Assembly (NCBI GenBank): GCA_021234155.1
Contig: JAJEKV010000526.1
Span: 64,001-128,000, forward strand
Source: Isoetes taiwanensis
Lineage: Eukaryota; Streptophyta; Lycopodiopsida; Isoetales; Isoetaceae
Reading direction: 5' to 3'
DNA: 64,000 bases
Positions 1-13,660 of this stretch are shown here, piece after piece. Position 1 is the stretch's first letter. Each line of letters begins with the position of its first letter. The translations under genes were made by a program, and so were the position numbers. The notes under the pieces were generated by a model. The model was not told the origin of the DNA and did no database searches. It worked only from the letters and a program-made list of their open reading frames with translations.

Positions 1-129
1 CCAGGATTTTGGGGGGTGGTAGTGGTATGTGCGGTTGCTTTTGTGTATCTATGGAAGTCTGGTGGTACTCTCTGTCTTTGGGTGTTACTAATATTTCACA
101 ATTGCTAATTGAGCCCATGATATTATAAT

Positions 130-990
<861 letters not shown>

Positions 991-1484
991 ACTTTCAAGA
1001 AGGTTGCAAGAATACTTGGACAAGCGCCTTCAATCGACGTTCAGGTATGACTGGCATAGTGGATGCAATAGCGGCAAATCAAGGGTTTTGCAAAGAGTGG
1101 GGTCGAGTCCGGCAACCGCAGGTCATGCTTTACCGGACACTTTGTCGGGGACCTTCTCCATTCGGTCAGGGACGTCTTCCGTGTGTTCATGATCGTGATA
1201 TTTTGCTTAACAGATCCAAGCATTGGAGGAGGAGCAAATTTCGCAAAGCAAAGATGAAGGCGAGGTCTAAAGTGGTTTAAAGTGATGGAGACCGTTATGC
1301 AGGCTTCTTTTTCATTAATTTAAGAGGCGTCGTATGACATCCCATGTCCTCATTGCTTTTGCAGAGATCGGTTCGATGCTAGCGAGCCGATGAACTTTCG
1401 AGCGAAAGATGCATGACCACTTCGAGACATTTTTCTTTGAGAAACATCTTCCCTTTCAATGAAATGCAAGATCTTTGCTTTTAT

Positions 1485-2330
1485 CTAGGATTTCCCCATC
1501 ATCTCACGGTGGCAGCCAAGGAAGTCAATAAAGGTGGTTATGACCCGATTCCATTTAAAATCGGCAGTCTTTGAACTGGAAAAGAGGCAAATGCCCGGGT
1601 TTGGATGGTTTGCCAATTGAGTTCTTCCAGAGTATTGGGAATGGTCGGAGCCAGATGTGTATGATGCTTTACGTGACTTTCGGTCCATTGCTTTGGATAG
1701 AATTCTAAACACAGTGCCATCTCACTCATCCCCAAGGTCAAGGATCCTCCAGGACTATTTCAGTTATGCCCATCACCTTACTGTCATCCAGGTATATAAG
1801 ATCTTCGCCAAGGCTTTTTTGCGAGCGGTAAAGGACATCTTGGCGGAGTCCATCTCAACAACCTGGGCGGGTTTTCTTCCAAAGCGTTGCATTTTGAATA
1901 ATGTTGCACGCTTATGAGGGAATTTATTGGGTACGTAGGCAAAACCTTCGGTTGTATATCTTAAGCTTGATTTTGCAAAGCTTATAGCGTTGTCAGGTTT
2001 GGGAATTCATGCGTCGTTGTATGCTAAGGCCGGGATTTGGGGAACAATTCACATCGGATATTATGAAGTTTGCATATCTCGCTTTCGGTGATTGTCCTAT
2101 TCCATGGTGAGTCCGTCACATGCCTTTTCACTTGGTCGTGGTATTTGCGGGGATGCCCTTTAGCACCATTGCTTTTTTCACAATTGTTGCGAGGCTTTGT
2201 CACGAGTTATTCACCATTGCAACGCAGAGGACTTCTCCATGGTCTTGCAATGGAGAACGGCACACAAGAGGTTTGCAATCAATATGCGGGGCGACCGTTC
2301 CTCTTCCTAGTCGCTAATGATGAAAATCTT
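1485..2330 (+). pseudogene. LINE reverse transcriptase domain, frameshifted
   Basis: Reading across frames gives a polymerase start resembling PGFDGLPIEFF (about 1588-1630), then PKVKDP-like and ITLLSS-like segments near 1730-1790, then IFAKALASRLKDIL (about 1800-1845), AGFLPKRCILDN-like (about 1867-1905) and LYILKLDFAKL (about 1954-1985). Near 2143 there is RGCPLAPLLF, corresponding to the conserved RGxPLSPLLF motif. These are the classical LINE reverse transcriptase blocks. At least four frame changes and internal stops separate them. The YADD-type catalytic motif is not readable, being lost or corrupted around 2280-2320. Confidence 0.78.
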
Positions 2331-3439
2331 GTTCTTTGCCAAAATGCTTTTAGACACTTTTTTCATCGGGTTTCCAATGTTCTTGTGGGGTGGCGAAGTG
2401 TCTGACTTTGTGGACATTGGATAATCCGGCTCCGGCATGTGTTCCACGATTATCCATGGAAATTACTTGGCGCATGGACAGGCCATCAAGTTGTTGGGGA
2501 TTCGGTTGGTATCCATATTACTATGGGGGGCTGCATGGGAGATCATTAGGGGTTTGTAGAAGCACTTGTTCTCGTGGTCCTTTGCTAAGTTGTCTCTTGC
2601 GTGTCGCATTACGATGGCCAAGTCAGGTCCTTAGTAGTACCCATGTTTATATGGCATCCTTCTTGCTAGCACCACGGATCAAAGTCGTGGAGCTTATTGC
2701 AATAGTTCGAACTTTATTTGGGGTGTCGCGAGGAAGGTCTTTGTGGTTAAAGGTGGCTTGGTGAAGTGCATCCTTCCAAAATGGGCAGGTGGTGCGGGTA
2801 TGATGGACTTCTTCTTCGGCAGAGCAAAGTGCTTATTTCAAAGTTCATTTGGAGACTCTGAATGGTGAGGATGACTCTCACGGTTCACGCTTCTTAGACA
2901 AGCTCTTGGGTCACTGTATCCCTCTAGGCAAGAGAACGTCCAAACCCGGCCCTACCTTGGGCCCCTTATTTGACTCTGCGGCCTTTTCAAAGCTTCTCGG
3001 TCTGGCGTGGCTGTTGGCGGCATGGGGAGGGATCGGACATCTTTTACGGCCTTGCCCCTCTATCCACACCCTATTGGAGACTCCATGGTGGTGGGCACCA
3101 CTTGCCTCCAGACCCCTCAAAGACCTCCATTGGCAGCCCTCGGTTCATCCCCTTACAGAGGCGATGGGTTCTTCGCGGTGTTGTCTCTATTCAAGCATGG
3201 TATGAGGAGGGTCGCCCACTTGTCTTGGCTTTGAATTCGAAGGCAAAGTTCCTGCTCTCGTTGGGATGTATCTCTATGGGAGAAGGTCGCAGAAAATTTG
3301 CCTCTCATATAGTGCAAGTTGGGTCTTTCTTTGAAAGGGTGCCATGGGGAACATCATGAAAATATTCACAAAAGGCAAGCAATTTGTGGGATGTTATATC
3401 GCCTTCTTTTAGCACCACAACCCCTTCAGGTTGCGGATG

Positions 3440-3690
3440 GGTGGCACCTACATGTTCCACGACCCACTTTGTGTCAGGTACATGGCGATGGCTTTGGGAT
3501 AGGTTGCTCCACCCTAAAGTCTCTATCTTGTGGTGGAAGGTTATCCCGCAGGTCCTTTCGCATCGCTATGATCCTCGTGATATCCGCGGTATGCCCGCTC
3601 GCCTCTCGGACGTTGAAACTCTTGAGCATTGTCTCTTTGATTGTCCGAGGTTCAACCAAAGATGGTCCACGGCTACAAGGTTTGTTTAAC
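3440..3690 (+). pseudogene. LINE C-terminal zinc-binding (zf-RVT) domain remnant
   Basis: The readable frame contains an aromatic cluster, W..LLHPKVSILWWKVI, and then ETLEHCLFDCPRFNQRW. This matches the plant reverse-transcriptase zinc-binding pattern of HPK..xxWW followed by E(T/S)..H.(L/F)..C....W. The domain follows the polymerase in plant L1 elements and probably helps bind template RNA. Here it is in one frame (about 3384-3689) while neighbouring segments have shifted. The first cysteine pair of the usual C..C is not clear. Confidence 0.7.
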
Positions 3691-4126
3691 GATTACATTG
3701 ACTCCGCCGATGCATTCTTTTGGCGCCCTATCCCAACGCATGGCCTCCGGCTAAACAAAGGGCATTTCATCTTGGTTCGGTTGGCTCCCTATGGTCGATA
3801 TGGGAGCGTCGCAGACACCACATCTTCGGGGCATTTATTAGATACGCACACGGTGTTATACATGGGGCCTGAGGAAAAAGATATTGGCGACCCTCGAAAG
3901 TGTTCTTCCCTTGACTCAGGCTGGTGGAACGCATCTGGATTCAAAGATCTTGAATTGATTCTTATCATTAGTCTCCTATTGCCGAGTAAGTACATTGTGC
4001 TCCGTGCTCGTGCTCGGTGGCATCTCAATTGTGCTTACGGTTAGATGAGACATGTAAATTTTGTACTTTTTCTCGATTAATAAACTTTTGGCTTTCGTCC
4101 TTCAAAAAAAAAAAAAAAAAAAAAAA

Positions 4127-5524
4127 CAGCGAGCAACACAATAATACCACGGGATATAAGCAGTTTGCATCATAGCCTTGAGAACTGACACCTCGATTAA
4201 TGTTAGGTTGAGACGAAATAGGAATGAAACGGGTCTTCCATAGCCACGGATTTCACTAGGGGTAAAAAGAACAAACAAGATTTAGAAAATCAGGACAATC
4301 ATTTGTTGCTCCAAAATCGATGCGCATAGTAAACTACGTTATGCATTTGTAATGTGCAGCCCCGTAACTTGTTCCTTCACCAAGGGAATAGCAAAATTAA
4401 AAAAAAAAGTACAACTGAACCTTAAACAATTACAAAGAAGTTTGGAAGGGCGACCGCAACTGCTCTCATTTGGAAAAGTGCCCATTCAACACAAAATCTC
4501 TTGCTTCTCAACATTGTATATCATATTTAAACTATAAATACTCCAACATTAGGACAACCTTTACGACAAAATTAGCTCTAGTTATTATGGAATTTGTCTT
4601 GCAACTCAAATTTTGACTTCTATTATAAGAGCCATAAAGATAATTACAATACTTTTGTCTCCAAATTTTACAAATGTTTCTTCTTCATTTATGAAGGCGG
4701 TTTCATTTATGGCCCAAAATGTTGATGTAAAACATCGAAATAAGATCCCTTCACAATATCTTGTCCAAAAAGTTCCATAACCCTCGAGTAATATTATGCA
4801 TCTATTTCCCAAGAGATGTTCCTAAGAGAAAACATCATGAGTGTTGTGTCTTTCACAAAAGAGGCAATAGGCGAAGACAAAAAATATCAAAAGCAGCCAT
4901 GCAAAGGTCTGCGGGAATGGAAAGAAGACATTGCCTACATTTGCTAAATAGCTCAAGGGCTTTAGCCACACCATCCGGTCTATAAAGCAGATGACAAAAA
5001 GTTCTTATAGAGAAGAAAGTGCAATAACAAAGCAAAGATGAAAAAGAAGAAATAATCTAGTGGAGCTTACTTGGCTAATCATGAATCTTCAAAGTCGTGG
5101 GCTTACTCATGCCGAAACATGCATAGCCAAATCGTCCCCTTAGGAAGGACAAGCTAGCAACATTCAAAGATTCAAGCAAACGTCTCATAACTGCTAGCAT
5201 TGGCATACAAAAATGCTCCAGATTCGAGCTTCTCTAAAAGCGGAAAAGGGGAGTTAGTCGCAGGCGTAAAATATCAACTCTGATCGCGTAAAACAACTAC
5301 AACGATACAAAAATAAGAAATCACATAGATCTATTCCAATTTCGTGCACAAATTCTGAGAAAACATGCAGGAAGCTTAACAAACCTAAAATAATCGCGTA
5401 AATGATTAGCTTGAAAGAAAAAAGATTGGATTTTTGCAGTCGGGGATTGTGTCCAGCCCATCTCGCCTTCTCTGCATGAATCTTGATAACACTGTGGCAA
5501 GTAAAATCATGGCTAACCATCTTG
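4127..5524. other. Spacer without recognisable genes
   Basis: AT-rich sequence with only short ORFs on both strands. I see no conserved motif, tRNA or repeat. A 35-bp A-rich patch lies near 4399-4410. Confidence 0.5.
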
Positions 5525-5533
5525 AAGATTTAA

Positions 5534-6086
5534 GCATTAGGGTTTTTTTTAGATTAAAAAAGGGCCTTCAAAACATGCCAACTAAGCCAAATGAAGATAA
5601 ATGAACTACAAATAAATCCGAGTCGACTGGCGGGTCCGGTCGGCAAAAGCTGTTTATAACTAACTCTTTGGATCATATTTTCTAGCATAATTATTGATAG
5701 AAAAGTCCAAATGAGCTCTCGTTTAGTGCAATAGATAGATCTCCTTGAGATCTTTCCAATCTTAGGTGCTTTGCACATATTTTAACCACTTATGATTGTC
5801 AAAACCAAAAAAATATAGTTTTTACTATTTTGTACTATCCTCACATTGGCTAAAAGATATGCAAACTACCCATAAGGTTGGAAAGATCTCAATGAGATCT
5901 ATCTATTGCACCAAAAAGAGCTCATTTGACTTTTTATCAACACTTTATGCTAGAAAATGTGATCCATGAGATAGTACTAAACTGCTTCTTGACAGATACC
6001 TGCATTTTTTCGATTGGTAGTTCATGCATAGCTTAGTCAAGTAGTTCTTAGAAGGCCCCTTTATGATCTCAAAAAATCCCTAATGC
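5534..6086. mobile_element. Foldback / long-TIR MITE-like element
   Basis: The left arm (5534-5775) and right arm (5868-6086) are imperfect reverse complements over about 220-240 bases, with a loop of about 90 bases. The outer ends are GCATTAGGG and CCCTAATGC. Matching inner blocks include AAATGAGCTC and GCAATAGATAGATCTC with their complements. There is no coding sequence. The structure fits a foldback or MITE, or alternatively a long-hairpin RNA source. Flanking bases are also partly symmetrical (TCATGG on both sides), so the true ends could lie some ten bases further out. No clear target duplication was seen. Confidence 0.75.
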
Positions 6087-6094
6087 AAAATCAT

Positions 6095-6671
6095 GGCCAT
6101 GGATGGCCACAAACAACAATCCAAAATGGAAACAAAAAACATGCACAACACATACAAACGTAAGAATAATCATGGCCAAATGCAAACCAACATGAAACAA
6201 ACTGCTTTTCTTAGAACATTAGCATAGCTAACTAACAACTATGGATACATTCCATATTAAGCATCGACACCCAAGAAGATGTAAAGGAACTTTTACCGTA
6301 AGGATGTATTACATCAGATCATGAAATTATTCACACTATAAACCTTTGTGATGCATTAAATGACTAAATATCTATTGATTATGATGCACATATGTCTAGG
6401 CAAAGCCAGGCTATGAAATGAAAGAAGATTTGACCTCTTTCGACATTTTAGCGTAACCGCAGAAGTAGTTGGTGAAAGTAAAAGAAAGAAGGGCAAAAAT
6501 CTCCCAAATCGTCAAGAGTTGCATAGCTGAGATTAAGGGAGATGAGATTATGCCCTAGAGGGTATAAGGAAGGGATAAACATGTGCTCAACTTCATGAGG
6601 AACCACGCGGAGAAGCGCGGAAGGAGGCCAAGCCATAGCCAAGTCCGGCCGGATAACGTTTGTGTAGCGGT
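6095..6671. other. Spacer without recognisable genes
   Basis: AT-rich; nothing recognised on either strand. Confidence 0.5.
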
Positions 6672-6830
6672 GATAATGGGGCTGGATGACCCACCATTTA
6701 CTGAGCAGCAGCCGGTTTTAGCAGTCATCAGCATATGCTAGGTATATGCCAGCATATACTTGAATATGCCCACATACCCACATAAACGAGGGTTTGCCCC
6801 CCTAGGGGCAACCCAAAAATTGCGGCTTGA
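6672..6830. repeat. Dispersed repeat, copy A
   Basis: About 155 bases closely matching 9226-9374. The shared part includes the run from TTTTAGCAGT through TGCTAGGTATATGCC to GGGGCAACCCAAAAAT. The 3' part holds a near-palindrome TTGCCCCCCTAGGGGCAA. It is probably the end of, or a whole, short mobile element (MITE- or SINE-sized) of unknown family. Confidence 0.8.
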
Positions 6831-9225
6831 AAGCATATGGAAAGTCTAGATTGCCAATTGTTTTATGGTCTTTGAATGTCTAATGAAGAAAAAGAATCTC
6901 TACCAAAATTGGGATCACTTAGCATCATGTGAAATTACTCTCCTTTGTGAAGTGTGAAAGCTCATTGTTGCAACAAAATATAAAATCTCAACAATTATAT
7001 TGAAGCCGAGGAGCAAACTAAAATAGTGTACTTGAAAACTCAAAAGTAGCACATGCGGTTGACTCCGTTGACCTTTTGAAGCCACACTAATAGCCACTAA
7101 TATCCCATCGACAAATTTGAAAATCGTCGATCCACTTAAGAGGTGGCCCTCTTTGAAAGGGCTCAAAGAAAGACCATAACCCTCATTCTTATGGCTTGTT
7201 GTAGAAACTAATGGTGCATAAATGCTAAAAAATGTATCAAAGATCTTTAACATGCTACAATGTTCTTTCAAATTTATTGAATCTCTTCATATATCGAGCA
7301 TGGCAAACATGGTTATTTCCTCACCGTCTCTTACCTTTTGTCAAACTCATTGAAATTGGATGCGTCCAAGATCTTGGCGAGAATGTAATCCCTTGATTGA
7401 GACACAGCATGAGCAAAAAAAAACATCAATTTTAAAAAGTACAATAATCTTTAAGCGTTTATTTTTCATCACAATCTCCAAATTACATTCATGAAATGGG
7501 CATCTAAATGCCTTGTCTCCAGTGGAAAACCATTTAAAAAATACTAGCATTTAGAAGACAAATAGCTTCATGAGACATCATGATATGCACGATTAAAATT
7601 TATAGGACTTTGCATTTGCAGGTTTCGATCAGCTAAACCTTAAAAAGGTGTGCAAAGTAATCTGTCTCCATAGCCTCTAGGAAAAATAGATGGATCTGCG
7701 TCCTTTCTAAAGTAGCATGTGCATGCAAAACACAACTTTCGCTTTAGTTATATCCTTCCTCAAATCAAGCTTGCGATTCAAAGTTCTGCAAATTCTATTA
7801 AAGATATGTACTTACCTCCCAAACTTTATCAGAAAAATGGAATGTTTGCACGTTCAGCTGTAGAAAAACCCATTTAACAATAGCAACGTTTGAAACTACT
7901 CGAACCCCATTATTGCTATTACAGTCATCTACCGCGAATTTTTGCGAGGAAGCTTGCAACCATTTCAATGACGGTTAATTGAATTGAGTGGTCTGGTGCA
8001 ATTTTTAAAAAGAAGCAACCACATCAAAACAAAGAACAAGGCAAACTATGGCCCCTAAGCACAAACTAGCCCATCCGCCTTCCAAAGCTAACTAGCATCT
8101 ATCTCTCGAATGCTAGCTTCCCATCAAATATAACCTAACACAAGCTACCATTTCTCATACACGTGGTTTATCAAATGAATGCAACTTGGCGAAAAGTCAA
8201 TGCCGGTGTCAAATGGGAAAGATGTTTTGTCCCTCGTGGTTGCAACCACAAAATCATTGAAAGGATTTAAGGCCAAGCAATTAATCTGCGGTCAATGACC
8301 AAAGAAATGAGATTAACAAGCGAGAAAACATGCACGGATAAAGGATACTTTGGTAACATGACATCATACCGGATATGTGTGCAATGACATGCAAAAGCTT
8401 TTCGCGATCTTGCATGTCCCTCAAGTTTGAGATGACTAGATTGCCATCATTTCCAACTGATCCAAAAGGCCAAATGAGCCATCATCTCCAATGATCCAAA
8501 AGGCCAAATGATTCTCCGCCTTAAATGTACTAGCTAACTTGCATTTATTTGTAATTTTGAGTCTGAGAATAGAATGGGCGGAAAATCAATCACGGATTAA
8601 CCATTAACATAGAATTTTGTTGAGGAGGGAAGAACAACGACCAAAGAAGCTGATTTGTCGCAAAGCAGGGATATCCACAAAATTAGTAGCGGGATAACCA
8701 GCGTGAAAGGGGCCAACATGGAACACCAGTTATTTACCCGCATTTTATACATTATCTATATTCCACCAAACCAACAAAACCTTAAGCTGTAATGCACGAG
8801 AGCTGCGTAAGAGCCCCATAGGATGCATATCCTTTGATAGTAGTACCATAAGAAGCGGTGCGGATAAGAACCGACTTCTCCGGAGAAACTGAAATTCGAA
8901 ACCCCAAACCAGCCTATCCACGGGGAGCAAGAAGAATGATCGATTCCAAGCCCTGGGCAACCACGATGGATCCATAGCTACGATGCTCCACGGTCACACA
9001 TCATGCATAATAAAAAATTTAGGCATCTAGAGCTTAGAGTCTTTTTCAATAAGCGGGGGTACACTTAGATCAAAGCGGCCCGAGCTTAGCCATCGGAATC
9101 TGATTGCATCCTTCTAACTATGCTCTAGTCCGCGATATTATTTGGAAAAGGAAAAAGAGAAGTGTTAGATTATGCGAAAAGAATCAAGAGTGAGCTCAAA
9201 TCTACCTCCATTTGCTTCCTCCATC
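6831..9225. other. Long AT-rich spacer
   Basis: Only short ORFs without recognisable content. At about 8443-8515 a short segment ending in GATCCAAAAGGCCAAATGA is duplicated in tandem (two copies, about 35 bp each). Nothing else supported. Confidence 0.5.
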
Positions 9226-9374
9226 GTAATGGGGGCTAGATAGTAGAGCATTTACAGGCCTTGACCCAGTTTTTAGCAGTCCATCAAATATGCTAGGTAT
9301 ATGCCAGCATATACTTGAATATGCCCACATACCCACATAACGAGGGGTTTGCCCCCTAGGGGCAACCCAAAAAT
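9226..9374. repeat. Dispersed repeat, copy B
   Basis: Second copy of the repeat at 6672-6830, same orientation, with the same CCCCCTAGGGG palindrome near its end. Sequence outside the shared block differs, which supports independent insertion rather than a segmental duplication. Confidence 0.8.
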
Positions 9375-10085
9375 AGAAGAATAATAAGTTCAAAGTTAAA
9401 GTGCAAAAAAGAAAAAAACAATGATCATATCATTTTGCAAGATAGGGAAAAGATGTGTGGTAATAAGATAAAAAAATGTAAAATACCAATATAAAAAAGA
9501 TCACATGTCTTAAAATCATTGTTTGCAAAAGATTGATAGAAGAAGATGCAAAGACCATTGATAGAAGAAAATGCAAAGACCAATTGGTGGAATATTTTTG
9601 TAGTTAATAATAGTATAAAGACTAATTGGTTAATAATAGTACAATAGTAGGAATATCTGAATTACAGTGGGCAAAATAGTAGGAAAATCTGAATTACAGT
9701 GTGCAGAAACATGTATTACAGTCTGAATTACAATAGGTGGAAACAATCTGAAAAATAAGGAGATTTTTGGAGCAACCAGGAACTTGATGCATTGTTATAC
9801 CATGCCACGTTTTCCATTCGTGGTATGACAAGTTGAAATCTGATTGTTCAGTACCTTTTCTTAGCATTGGACTCTCAGAGCTTGAGAAGCCCCAAAGGCT
9901 GTTAATTTCACGACCTCTTGAAGCTGGTAGCCACTGAAGTAACCCTAGCAGCAAGGGATTTTATTAGAAGGAGCTTGTGAGATAGGTATGTTATGTTCAT
10001 GTAGAATTTGCATGCTTTAAATTTCTTTATTGTTTTTCTTTATGTGTATTGGAGAATGCATCTAACCTGTTGTGAGAAATGTGGA
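9375..10085. other. AT-rich spacer with short local duplications
   Basis: A block around AGATGCAAAGACCA is duplicated near 9531-9585. A block around ATCTGAATTACAGT recurs three times near 9650-9740. These look like replication-slippage duplications. No gene seen. Confidence 0.5.
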
Positions 10086-10197
10086 GATGGTTATCCATAA
10101 AAGCGGGGCTTTGAGGTGATGCTTCAGGATGAGGCGACAAAAGAACCCATTGTTCTTCCTGGCATTGAGGCATTCTGAGAGACATGATTTGAAAGCG

Positions 10198-10384
10198 CCC
10201 GGGGGACTTGCTTTGTGCATCGCCAATACAAATGATCTTGATCAATGCAATTATCACGATTGGTTTTGCATATCATGATGTGATCAGTGCATTTGAAACC
10301 AATGATCCTCTTTTGGAGAAGTGTATTGATCCCATGGATTCACTTGCCAAGTCTACAATAGGGTGGATCGAAGCAAATAAGTAA
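10198..10384 (+). pseudogene. Coding-like fragment, unrecognised
   Basis: One frame stays open for about 60 codons to a TAA at 10382-10384, with a well-mixed composition containing ITIGFAYHDVISAF and DPLLEKCIDPMDSL. Just upstream, in another frame, is RGFEVMLQDEATKEP followed by LPGIEAF (about 10108-10175). Together they look like a frameshifted exon or pseudogene. I do not recognise the family. Coding-like composition and length are the only support. Confidence 0.25.
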
Positions 10385-11575
10385 CATAGAGATTTCCTAT
10401 AGGAGTAACATCTATATATAGCAGATAATTCAGGATATAACATCATCTACGATAGAAGAACGAATGGATTTAAGCAGAGGTAAGTGGGAACATTGCTTTC
10501 TTTCAGGCTTTATGTTTTTGAGGTTTCTTTCAGTGAGTGATTTTTGTGGCATTGTATTCCTTCATGCTTTTTTGTTGTAGGAAGTAATACTTATTTTTAG
10601 TTCTGGCCTACATTTTTCACTGATGACAAATTTGTGCTCAGGCCTAAGAGTTTCGCATCTGCTAGTGATACATGTTATTCGATAATGGATCAGACTATCT
10701 AGAGCTCATGTACAGTTTGGCGGAAACATAATTAGATGGTCTTTGCTGTTGAATTATCCTTTATGTAGAAAGAAATGTACAAGTTGGAGAAAACATTAGT
10801 GCTTTGGCGGATGTCGCGCATATAGAGTCGAGTCCGCACTTGTTTGAAGGAAGTTCTATTCTGTCTTCCTATTTCTGCATGAAGCTTCTTAGGTTCTTGC
10901 TTAAGAATCAATCTATACTATTTTCCTTTAATTGGTCTACTTACAAGACAAGATTTTTTATTGACAGTCCATGCCATCTGGGGTGCTCAAGATTTTAATG
11001 TTCATCTCTATGGAGTCAGCATCTTTCATTAGCTGTTACAAGAGATTCTAAATATCGAGTTGTGATCGTTCTTTCCTACATATTAGTTTTTGATTGTCTT
11101 GTGTCAACTTCTTATGTCAACTTTTTTAAACGCTATATGTTAGCAGCTATTATAATATTGAAATCTATCTACAGCAGCAAGAGTGACATAGATGGGAGAG
11201 TTGCAGAAATGTTTGTCTCTAGACATACTTTGTTTAGTGGCGAGCAAAGCCTTCTTGCCACCATTTTATATTTGGAGTTGAACCACACAAACATGAGATA
11301 GATTTGCATATCATAAAAGATTAACCATACAAGAAATTTATCGCGGCGGCCATTTCTTTTGTCCAGTCCAGTGCAAAGGCCACCTTGTGTTGCATATAAG
11401 TCATTCGATGCAAAAGTTAAGGTTTCACACCCTTGGAGGAGAATATGCAACTTTTTTAATGGTTGGAGACTCAGGTAGCTCACCGGACTTTTCAGTCAGT
11501 TTCGAGCTTGCTATTCTTGAATACAGACTAGACACTATTTTATTCGCTTACAAACTTCTATAAACATATCACTTT
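10385..11575. other. AT-rich spacer
   Basis: Nothing recognised. Short ORFs are present on both strands but none has conserved motifs. Confidence 0.45.
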
Positions 11576-11635
11576 CTCGGTCCAATGGTTCAATGCCCAC
11601 ATAGCATTCTCGGTCCAGTGGTTCAATGTCATACT
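11576..11635. repeat. Two-copy tandem repeat of about 31 bp
   Basis: A unit built on CTCGGTCCA(A/G)TGGTTCAATG occurs twice in direct tandem. It lies just beyond the copia RNase H remnant, where a 3' LTR would be expected, but I cannot define an LTR. Confidence 0.6.
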
Positions 11636-11819
11636 ATTACCTATGATATCAACCCCTTAAAAACTTAGAGATTTAATCCTCCTAATGTCATTCTGCATGT
11701 ACTCAGACATTATAACTACAGATGACATGATCATGATTTCCTTCATTCCCCTTTCATGTCATCTGTTATTTTGACTTCTGTTACTTCTAGCATTGTCTGT
11801 AACTTCTAAAACCTGTAGA

Positions 11820-12305
11820 CAAGCAAAACTTTAATAAACACATCTGCTGTTTGTTCTTCAGTATTCTTATATTGAACTGAAATTTTCCCCTTTGACACCA
11901 TATCTCTCACAAAATGAACTTGCAGTTCAATATGTTTTGTCCTCTCATGAAGGACTGGATTTCTTGTAATTCGCATGACAACTTAAACTATTTGTATAAA
12001 GAACTGTTGGTTCCATTTGCAGTATACCAAGCTCATCTAAACTTCTTCTTATCCAGACAATCTCTCTTGCTGCCAATGATGTTGCATCATACTCGGTCTC
12101 TGCAGTTGACATTGCTATGCACCATTGTTTCTTGCTCCATGATATACATGTGCCACCAAGCTTTAATACATATCCAGATGTAGACTCCCTAGTGTCCAAG
12201 TCCCCACCCCAGTCTGCATCTGAGTATGCAGTTAGTGTAAGGTCATCATTGTAAAATGTCAATCCATTGTTTTGTAATTGGAATGGTGTAGAATGCTTGA
12301 ATCCT
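11820..12305 (-). pseudogene. Ty1/copia retrotransposon RNase H remnant
   Basis: The minus-strand frame 12262-11945 reads YSDADWGGDLDTRESTSGYV, then LGGTCISWSKKQWCIAMSTA and ETEYDATSLAAREIVWIRR. This is the copia RNase H block, with the SDADWAGD, RKSTSGY, SWxSKKQ and STAEAEY positions all recognisable. After a frameshift the pattern continues to about 11830 with HIE-like and VSKG-like residues of the copia C-terminus. Upstream polymerase and integrase are absent: the homology stops near 12305 at a junction with unrelated sequence. It is therefore a truncated copia 3' fragment. Confidence 0.88.
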
Positions 12306-12339
12306 TAAAGAAAATAAAATGTATGCTCTTAGCCTCTCA

Positions 12340-13660
12340 TCATGCAGCCCCGTGGGTACTTTTCCTCAGGGTTTGGAGAAATGTACCAGCTTAACAGATG
12401 CAAATCCGGCAAGGAAGGGGCTAATCCAGCTGGGAAGGAGCAGCTACTATCGACCATCCATCCTGCCAGTGGTCGAAATGAGAAAATCGGCCCTCTGGGC
12501 CTCTTCCGTATGCAAAAGAACCTGTGAAGATCCGGTTCTTAATGGGACAATCCCCTGGTTCCATGCATCCGGCCAGTGTCGGATCTGAAAAGTGGATGCC
12601 TTTGATCGCGCCATCTATGATTGCCGGGCCGCATGCATATTGATTCGAGATCCCTAGCATTATGCCAAACCTCATGCCAGCAGTGCGCATGAGAATCCTT
12701 GCCCAAAAAAAAAAACGATGGCTCGAAGAAAGGCCCGATTGTAAAAATCTTGTGGTTCATGGATGATTTGGGCAAGCATTGAGGGTCCTGGAAGCAACGA
12801 TTCTCTGCGCACATGCAGCCCTGCATTCATGCCAGGCCGCAGGCCAGGAATCAGACTGAATTCTAATTGGGCATCTCGTTATGCCATCCGATGGAAGGGG
12901 CAGCTGATAGAGATGCTGAAGGACAACCAATCTGCAAGATATACTGCAAAATCAGGGAAAAAAAGGGCGACTTATAGGAGTAAGGAAAAGGGGGACGGGA
13001 AAATGTGTAGCGGAGATAAGGGACAGAGATACGAAGACGCGGCTATGGCTAGGATCCTTCAACTCGGCGGAAGAGGCTGCCCATAGCCTACGATATAGAA
13101 GCTAGGTGGATCCGGGGAGCAAAAAGCAAAGCTCAACTTTCGGGGCGGAATACCGGATCTGAGACGAGGCTATCTTGGAAAAAAGGCAGACCTTCATAAG
13201 AATGAGGCGCCGGTGCAGAAAATCGGCGATTAAGAAGCTCAAAAGGGAAGAAAGCTCTGCAAAAGAAGCTATGGGGTCGGAAGAATTTGTAGTCCAGATT
13301 CGAGCGCCAAAGATGGATCTCAAGAGGCGATTTTGAAGGAAGAAAGCGAAGAAGGGTCTGTGGAGGATTCTATGGAGGAGTTATGGCGAGATCCGTTCGA
13401 AGAGGAGGACGTTCTTAGCTATATGTTGGGCCTTACAGAGGAGCCCGGCCATGTCTGATTTCCAAATTTGGGACTTTGAGGACATCCAAAGCGCGCCTCG
13501 CTCCCAACATGGGATTGATTGCAGGCCAAGAAATAGGAAGATCAATCGATTTCTTGCAGAGCAAGAAAGGGGTCTTCAAACGAATGAAGTGCAAATGAAA
13601 ATTTGAGTTGCATATACGTGTCTGCACCAGGATGCTTCAAACAAAATAGCATCAAACAGA
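12340..13660 (+). other. Coding-like but unrecognised region, frameshifted
   Basis: Base composition changes to a more GC-rich, purine-biased stretch. Several frames read like degraded coding sequence: a basic segment near 12890-13080 ([15 protein letters not shown]), an acidic segment near 13330-13440 (EESEEGSVEDSMEELW), and a Q/E-rich segment near 13450-13600 ending in ERGLQTNEVQMKI. Basic then acidic segments would suit a retroelement ORF1/gag-like protein, but no zinc knuckle or other signature is visible. On the minus strand 12690-12421 is also open (89 codons). I cannot choose a strand with confidence. Confidence 0.3.

Noticed and set aside
1041-1223. Minus-strand ORFs over the LINE
   Set aside because: Antisense shadows of decayed ORF2.
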